Shown in pieces: positions 6,838-8,475 of a stretch of DNA of 8,475 nt. Location: assembly GCA_016198635.1 (NCBI GenBank), contig JACQIF010000046.1, forward strand, positions 1 through 8,475. The letters run 5' to 3'. The notes below the pieces were generated by a model. The model made no database searches, was not told the DNA's origin, and was given only the letters and a program-made list of their open reading frames with translations. The position numbers and the translations under genes are program-made. The stretch is from Candidatus Aenigmatarchaeota archaeon (lineage in GTDB: Archaea > Aenigmatarchaeota > Aenigmatarchaeia > PWEA01 > JACQIF01). Every line of letters begins with the position of its first letter. The stretch's first letter is position 1.

Positions 6838-6870
6838 CCATCGAAGCAGATGCCTCGGTGGCTCAGCTAG

Positions 6871-6901
6871 CAGTTGAATGCAGATTCGTCTGTGTTTGTC
6901 C
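6871..6901 (+). other. Predicted intron 1, tRNA-Thr D loop (about 31 nt)
   Basis: Joining 6870 to 6902 gives D loop AGCTAG-GCTAA, which restores the G18G19 pair; other junctions tried do not. The insert folds as a hairpin with a UUCG loop: 6875-6884 with 6889-6898, ten pairs including wobbles. I could not draw a canonical bulge-helix-bulge here, so the ends are tentative. Confidence 0.55.
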
Positions 6902-6922
6902 GCTAAGAGCGGCGCACTCGTA

Positions 6923-6981
6923 CGAGCTTTTTCAGAAAAAGCTCGATCAAAAATCGAGCGAACCCGAAAGGTTCATGAGCG
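6923..6981 (+). other. Predicted intron 2, tRNA-Thr anticodon loop 37/38 (59 nt)
   Basis: This is at the canonical archaeal intron position. The central helix CTCG (6917-6920) with TGAG (6976-6979) gives four pairs, one of them G-U. It is flanked by 3-nt bulges TAC (6921-6923) and CGA (6980-6982), each cut after its second base; the anticodon stem is the outer helix. Inside lie the hairpin 6923-6945 and GAACC/GGTTC closing CGAAA (6960-6974). Confidence 0.75.
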
Positions 6982-6998
6982 ATGCGCAGGTCGTGGGT

Positions 6999-7120
6999 GC
7001 AAAAGAAGACGCCCGCGTCTTCACTCCGGGAACGCCGGTGAAGCGCACGTCTATCGATACGTTCGAGTCGATCACTACGGGTTTCAATCGGCATCCGTGG
7101 TTTACGCTACCTCTCGGACG
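6999..7120 (+). other. Predicted intron 3 (or two introns), tRNA-Thr T loop (about 121 nt)
   Basis: The insertion lies between U54 (6998) and the CGAAT end of the T loop (7121-7125). It is strongly structured: GAAGACG/CGTCTTC (7005-7011 with 7016-7022), CCGG/CCGG (7026-7029 with 7035-7038), CGTTCGAG/CTCGGACG (7060-7067 with 7113-7120) and ACTACGG/CCGTGGT (7074-7080 with 7095-7101). Removal as one piece gives a T loop with G at position 55; TGCGAAT or TGCAAAT are possible depending on the junction. Removal as two pieces around TTCG (7062-7065) gives the standard TTCGAAT. Confidence 0.6.
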
Positions 7121-7138
7121 CGAATCCCACCCGGGGCT

Positions 7139-7186
7139 CCATTCCTTCTGAAATTCCCATTTGGCATATTTGGGCTGGAATGGGAA
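7139..7186 (+). other. Overlapping alternative hairpins after the tRNA
   Basis: CCATTCC (7139-7145) is complementary to GGAATGG (7177-7183), and TTCCCAT (7154-7160) to ATGGGAA (7180-7186). The two 7-bp stems share 7180-7183 and exclude each other. No oligo-T tract follows. They could serve 3' end formation of the tRNA, or be incidental. Confidence 0.35.
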
Positions 7187-7232
7187 ACTGAAACGGTGAC
7201 GCACAAAACCACCCGACTTTCTTACTGCGGGA

Positions 7233-7240
7233 TTTATCAA
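7233..7240 (+). promoter_or_regulatory. TATA-like box of the lipoprotein operon
   Basis: TTTATCAA centred about 25 nt before the ATG at 7262, so transcription should start at the start codon. The GGGGG run at 7256-7260 is too close to act as a ribosome-binding site. Confidence 0.5.
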
Positions 7241-7261
7241 TAAGCTCTGTGCATCGGGGGT

Positions 7262-8038
7262 ATGAAACGTTTGGTTTTGATATTATTGGTCTTTGTCGGC
7301 GGCTGCCTTAATGGAGAAGCGGAACAGTTCCAGGTTAGAGACGGCAATTCGACGGTTCGAATAGATTATAATCAAACTCCGGACACCGCACGAAACATTC
7401 CTCCGTCCGACGAAAGAAAGGAGTTCGCGTTGAGCGGCCTCGGAGTCAGTTTCGATCGTTGGCAAGGCGCCACGGCCGGAGATTTCATCTTTGACGAAGC
7501 GGTGCTCTTTGAAGATGATTATATCAAGAACAACAAGGTGTTCTTGGAGTTTGGCGTTCGTGAACACGTAAAGAACAATCCGGATCAGAACATCGAGTAT
7601 TGGTATTTCCTGAAACCCGGAACAGAGGTACGAGCGATTGTCGAAGGCACCATTAGCATTTCATTTATTGAACACAGCCAAGACTGGGCCGTCCATATGC
7701 ACCCCGAAGGCTCCCAGTACATCGTAAGCTTTGAACATCTGCAAAATCTGCAGGTAGAAGAAGGCGATGTGGTTAAGCCGGGCGACGTTCTGGGCGAAGC
7801 GGTGCCGTGGAGCGCCAACGACAAAGTTGGTTTTACTGAACTCGCCGTTTGGCAAGGCGGCTCCGCTATTTACAAATATTGTCCTTTTGACTTCTTGGAC
7901 GAGGATCTGAAACCAATATACGAACAAAAGATAACACAGCTGACCGAAGACTGGGAAGAGTTTATAGACGAAGACGTTTACAGCCAAGACAGCTGGGTCT
8001 CGCCTGGATGCGTCGTTGAAAGAATTAAGGAAGTTTGA
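7262..8038 (+). CDS. Lipoprotein with degenerate M23/LytM-like domain
   Basis: A 258-residue exported protein. Residues 1-15 are a short signal peptide ending in lipobox VGGC, so Cys15 is the likely lipid anchor. Residues 20-60 are a polar linker with N-glycosylation sequons. Residues about 118-198 resemble the M23 peptidase beta-sandwich: PGTEVRAIVEGTI, then YIVSFEHLQNLQVEEGDVVKPGDVLG, then GFTELAVW. In active M23 enzymes zinc is held by an N-terminal His and Asp and by a His-x-His near the end (as in HLHFE). Here the corresponding last motif reads FTELAV and no early His/Asp pair is in place, so enzymatic activity is unlikely; a binding or scaffolding role outside the membrane is inferred. 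A second lipoprotein gene follows after 6 bp. Confidence 0.75.
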   Translation: MKRLVLILLVFVGGCLNGEAEQFQVRDGNSTVRIDYNQTPDTARNIPPSDERKEFALSGLGVSFDRWQGATAGDFIFDEAVLFEDDYIKNNKVFLEFGVREHVKNNPDQNIEYWYFLKPGTEVRAIVEGTISISFIEHSQDWAVHMHPEGSQYIVSFEHLQNLQVEEGDVVKPGDVLGEAVPWSANDKVGFTELAVWQGGSAIYKYCPFDFLDEDLKPIYEQKITQLTEDWEEFIDEDVYSQDSWVSPGCVVERIKEV

Positions 8039-8044
8039 TTGTTT

Positions 8045-8475
8045 ATGCGGATGCTGATATTGCTTGTTGTCCTGGTCGCCGGCTGTGTATCGCCGTCTGC
8101 GGAAACCGCGGCGATGAGCAACACCGAGACCACATCGGAGCCCAACGAAACATCCTCGGCTATCAACGGAACCGCAGAAGAACCTACACAAGCACCGACT
8201 CCACATGAAGCAGCATTCATTTATAAGATATTTGATCCGGAGCTTGTCAATCACATCACACCGTTAGGCGAGCTGAACGGCGGCTATTCGGAAGCGCAGG
8301 CCCTTGGTGGTGTGATGGTCAATCTCAAACCAGAAGCGTACGCAAACAACAACGAGATTGAGGTGCGTGCACCGGCAGGTATGGTTCTGGAACGATACGC
8401 TTACTGGAGTTTTGGAGGAGAGAAAAGTTGGGTTCTTCATTTTAGAGTTTCTCCGGACGTGGTGCTCAAATACGA
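8045..8475 (+). CDS. Second lipoprotein, N-terminal part (runs off the window)
   Basis: An open frame of 143 codons with no stop before the edge. It begins MRMLILLVVLVAGC, a signal peptide with lipobox VAGC (Cys14). A Thr/Ser/Glu/Pro-rich linker of about 45 residues, a typical surface tether, follows. The folded part starts near FIYKIFDPELVNHITPLGEL and reads on through EIEVRAPAGMVLERYAYW and VLHFRVSPDVVLKY. The APAGMV segment resembles the APxxGxV start of an M23-like domain, so this may be a paralogue of the gene before it. That reading is tentative because the diagnostic C-terminal half is missing. The 6-bp gap implies one operon; no clear Shine-Dalgarno motif is seen. Confidence 0.75.
   Translation, partial: MRMLILLVVLVAGCVSPSAETAAMSNTETTSEPNETSSAINGTAEEPTQAPTPHEAAFIYKIFDPELVNHITPLGELNGGYSEAQALGGVMVNLKPEAYANNNEIEVRAPAGMVLERYAYWSFGGEKSWVLHFRVSPDVVLKY

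Larger units (their letters stand above)
6852..7141 (+). tRNA. tRNA-Thr(CGU) interrupted by three introns, CCA encoded
   Basis: The cloverleaf assembles from four exons. The acceptor is GCCTCGG (6852-6858) with CCGGGGC (7131-7137), seven pairs with one G-U. U8 and G9 are 6859-6860. The D stem is GCTC (6861-6864) with GAGC (6907-6910). The anticodon stem is GCGCA (6912-6916) with TGCGC (6983-6987), five pairs, and the loop CTCGTA plus A gives anticodon CGU. The variable loop is AGGTC (6988-6992). The T stem is GTGGG (6993-6997) with CCCAC (7126-7130), five pairs. Conserved U33, A14, G15-C48 and a CGAAT T-loop end are present. Discriminator U73 (7138), G1-C72, C2-G71 and G35-U36 are the known archaeal tRNA-Thr identity elements. 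CCA follows at 7139-7141. A pseudogene would not be expected to keep all 21 pairs. Exact splice points in the D and T loops are uncertain. Confidence 0.85.

Noticed and set aside
6791..6850. A second tRNA gene starting at 6791
   Set aside because: Its D arm reads GGCC with no partner, and no anticodon arm follows; the GAGC at 6907-6910 matches only the copy at 6852.
6790..7140. RNase P RNA, SRP RNA or tmRNA
   Set aside because: The RNase P GGAAAGTC-type core, the SRP helix-8 GGAAGG/AGCA motif and a tmRNA tag reading frame are all absent, while an intron-interrupted tRNA-Thr explains every stem.
6947..7240. Minus-strand frame of 97 codons containing SPGWDSRPRGS
   Set aside because: It reads the reverse complement of the tRNA. 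The GWDS-type phrase is what the reversed T arm and acceptor (GGGTGGGATTCG) encode, a known artefact.
6858..7243. Plus-strand frames of 97 and 121 codons
   Set aside because: Both lie across the tRNA exons and introns, with compositions set by the RNA stems; there is no ribosome-binding site or domain.
1..8475. CRISPR array, insertion sequence or integrase attachment site
   Set aside because: There is no regularly spaced repeat series and no transposase or integrase frame; the only direct repeats are the tRNA-derived blocks.

Overview
The window is archaeal. TATA-like boxes lie about 25 nt before several start codons, one gene has a Methanococcus-type S-layer protein, there is a membrane-anchored winged-helix regulator of the COG2512 kind, and a tRNA-Thr carries introns plus the archaeal Thr identity nucleotides. 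Small hypothetical proteins and this S-layer type fit a DPANN or related euryarchaeal lineage, but the sequence does not fix the taxon.

Layout. Positions 2-55 hold the tail of an upstream gene, overlapping by ATGA a polytopic acyltransferase of the DUF1624/HGSNAT kind (52-1101). Convergent to it, on the minus strand, are a 71-residue unknown (1098-1313) and a 104-residue coiled-coil plus helix-turn-helix protein (1291-1605) whose promoter carries a perfect 14-bp palindrome. Upstream lies the S-layer gene (1750-4011, minus), with a hairpin/U-tract terminator, a strong Shine-Dalgarno site, a TTTATATA box and a predicted leader of about 200 nt rich in hairpins. Next comes an AT-rich gap of about 310 bp. 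Then three separately promoted minus-strand genes follow: a signal-peptide/sensor/TM/winged-helix protein (4558-5532), a 133-residue unknown (5602-6003) and a 201-residue unknown (6071-6676).

The plus strand resumes at about 6760 with a TATA box and then the most unusual element here. It is a tRNA-Thr(CGU) spread over about 287 bp (6852-7138, followed by an encoded CCA). All four cloverleaf stems can be assembled perfectly, but only if three insertions are removed: D loop (about 31 nt), anticodon loop at 37/38 (59 nt, with a good bulge-helix-bulge) and T loop (about 121 nt). The T-loop insertion might itself be two introns. Just upstream is a partial copy made of the first 16 tRNA bases fused directly to the start of the anticodon intron. 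It sits where transcription should begin and can pair with the 3' side of the tRNA.

The window ends with two tandem lipoprotein genes (7262-8038 and 8045 to the edge). The first, and possibly the second, resembles an M23/LytM peptidase domain; in the first the metal ligands appear lost. The S-layer protein, the sensor-like regulator, the acyltransferase and the lipoproteins together make this a cell-envelope neighbourhood, interrupted by the tRNA.
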